Source: Odiellus spinosus (Eukaryota > Arthropoda > Arachnida > Opiliones > Phalangiidae). From it: a stretch of DNA of 64,000 nucleotides. A program made the translations under genes and the position numbers. Within the stretch, counting starts at the first letter, position 1. Each line of letters begins with the position of its first letter. The stretch covers positions 14,987,187 to 15,051,186 of the forward strand of contig OY987228.1 in assembly GCA_963920705.1 (NCBI GenBank), read 5' to 3'. This document shows, piece by piece, positions 62,296-64,000 of the stretch. The notes under the pieces are model-generated. The model searched no databases. It was not told the origin of the DNA and worked only from the letters and a program-made list of their open reading frames with translations.

Positions 62296-64000
62296 GTATC
62301 TGCGCATGCGCGCGCCTGGGGAAATCGGGAGGAAAATTAGCTAATGACGGTAAAGAGCGGGAAAATTGAAAAATCTGAAATTTCGAGGCTGCTGTTACGA
62401 GAAAACCAAGCAAAACGTTTTCTCAGGCTCGATCGTATGATTAATAAATAACCTTAAATAATAATAATTTTATGGTTTTCCACACAACTTATTTGAAAAG
62501 AGTTAGAACATGTTTAAATTTTATTAGAAATATTTCTGTAATTCGAAAAAATATACGAAATTGATCCGAATATCTATTTTCTAAAATTAATTTTAAATAG
62601 TGAATATTTCCACATTTATTACAATTCAAAAATGACGGGCTTTGAAGAAAGATAATTAAAATTACTTTTTTAATAATAGTCATTCGTAATGATGGTAATG
62701 TGGCATATATTTGGAGTAATCCTCTATACAACATTGCCGAATGACTTTATATTATTAAATTAATTAAAGATACGGCTACTTGATGGTTGGGGAAACAGTT
62801 TATATTAAATAAAGGTTTTTGGAAAAAAACCACTCGCCTGAATAGAAGCTCGGAAAGATATTTGCTAACTTCCATCTTTTATGTTGAAGTTGAATGGACT
62901 GTATAAGTGTGAAATCGTCTCATTACGCGAAGAGTGACAAAGAAATGAATAATATAAAATGTAATTGCTACTTTGTTCACTAATATTGTCCAAAATGATG
63001 CCATAACAATAACTTTAACCGCAACGTTTAAGCATGCAACGTTGTAGATTGCTAATAGTAAAGATCATTTAATTTAACTATCCTTGTGAATTTAATATTG
63101 CGTATCACTCCACCTCGAGGTTCAGCTAGTGTCCAAGCTGTTCTTTATCAAAACTATACAACAAATTTAATGGTTTCCATTTTAACAGCTCAAGCGAACA
63201 TTATTATTGCATTCCTGCGTTATAAAATGCCCTGGAATTATAGTTTTAAACTTTCCATGGTTATCGGGCTATATATCCAGTAACTATGTGACTCTTTTCC
63301 TGTAGAGAATGATGGTCAATTTTGAGCTTGACCATATAACGCCTAGAGAAAGAGGCTGAACCAATGTTTTCCTGTTCTTTACGGTCGTTAAAGGATATTT
63401 GGGGACCCGAGAAAAGCCTATTAGTTGTCAAGGGAAGCCAAATTTATCGCCACTTATATAACAAGATCAAAATCAAGTTTTTTTATACTTTGTTATAGTT
63501 TATTCGAGTTTATCCCAATCTGAGTTTTCAGAAGGGTCGAAGATAATCCTAATTTAAAGTGAGAGTGAACAGGACAACAGTTTTTAGTGAATGAAACCGA
63601 AGAAAATGTGATTTCTAACGATTCCTTATCAATATCACTTGTTCAGTTTCATCCTCCCTTTAAATATGTCCAAATGGTCAAATGAAACGAGAGTTTCGCT
63701 TACAGTACATTAAAAATTAAATTATGCTAAGCTTAACTTTCTATAGGGATAGTTTTGTCATACTGTTTTAAAGTTACTGGCATTTCGACACAATTTTAGA
63801 TAATAAATTAAAAATTATATTTATTTTAATCATTTCTTTCCCTTAAGTTCAATAAAGCTTGTTATTGGCTATATGTTTTACAAAAACACGATTCAAAGCC
63901 GAATGAAGTTAATATTCAGTTAAGAAAAACAAAAGTCCTTTCAGAGACTTTTCCACTAAATTCGCCATATCACCGTGAATGGAGTCCAGAAAATGTACTT
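62296..64000. other. intron 2, right end of window, nothing recognised
   Basis: AT-rich intronic sequence to the window edge. I looked for the next nAChR exon (WNDYKL..., then the GGVDTLHVPSEHIW region in relatives) and did not see it. Confidence 0.55.

Noticed and set aside
1-64000. Bacterial operons, CRISPR arrays, rRNA or tRNA genes, integrated viral genes
   Set aside because: None seen; the exon structure and repeat types are those of an animal nuclear genome.

Overview
The window is animal nuclear DNA, almost certainly from an insect or other arthropod. It is AT-rich and nearly gene-free, with many poly-A/T runs and short inverted-repeat transposons. Coding exons are tiny, isolated and bounded by GT/AG splice sites. 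The only host gene I can identify is on the + strand: the first coding exon (23304-23522) and the next coding exon (54311-54355) of a nicotinic acetylcholine receptor alpha subunit. The best match from memory is the insect alpha1 type. The two exons join in phase and are separated by a 30.8 kb intron. The third exon is not in the window, so intron 2 runs more than 9.6 kb to the right edge.

Layout: 1-22.2 kb is upstream sequence with no recognisable gene. It holds a TTAA-flanked foldback element (8842-9246) and two copies of a ~317 bp MITE. About 22.2-23.3 kb is more GC-rich and pyrimidine-rich and probably contains the promoter and 5' UTR. Intron 1 (23523-54310) holds an AT-rich palindrome, a second TTAA element with a MITE copy nested inside it, another MITE copy, a ~115 bp tandem repeat, and foldback structures at 48.6-49.0 and 51.6-52.5 kb. 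Intron 2 holds the fifth MITE copy, a 948 bp element with perfect 17 bp inverted ends and an 8 bp target duplication, a ~1.04 kb inverted-repeat element carrying a THAP-domain exon, and a ~300 bp tandem duplication whose second copy has gained a 44 bp palindrome.

The interest of the window lies in its transposons. The five MITE copies share ends and length; four have perfect 7 bp target duplications and the fifth matches at 6 of 7. The THAP element looks like an internally deleted relative of P-type elements: it has terminal inverted repeats, a perfect 15 bp subterminal inverted repeat, and symmetric motifs resembling insect CTCF sites. I found no bacterial gene, operon, CRISPR array, rRNA or tRNA. 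I see no new multi-gene system. All identifications are from reading the sequence without database searches.
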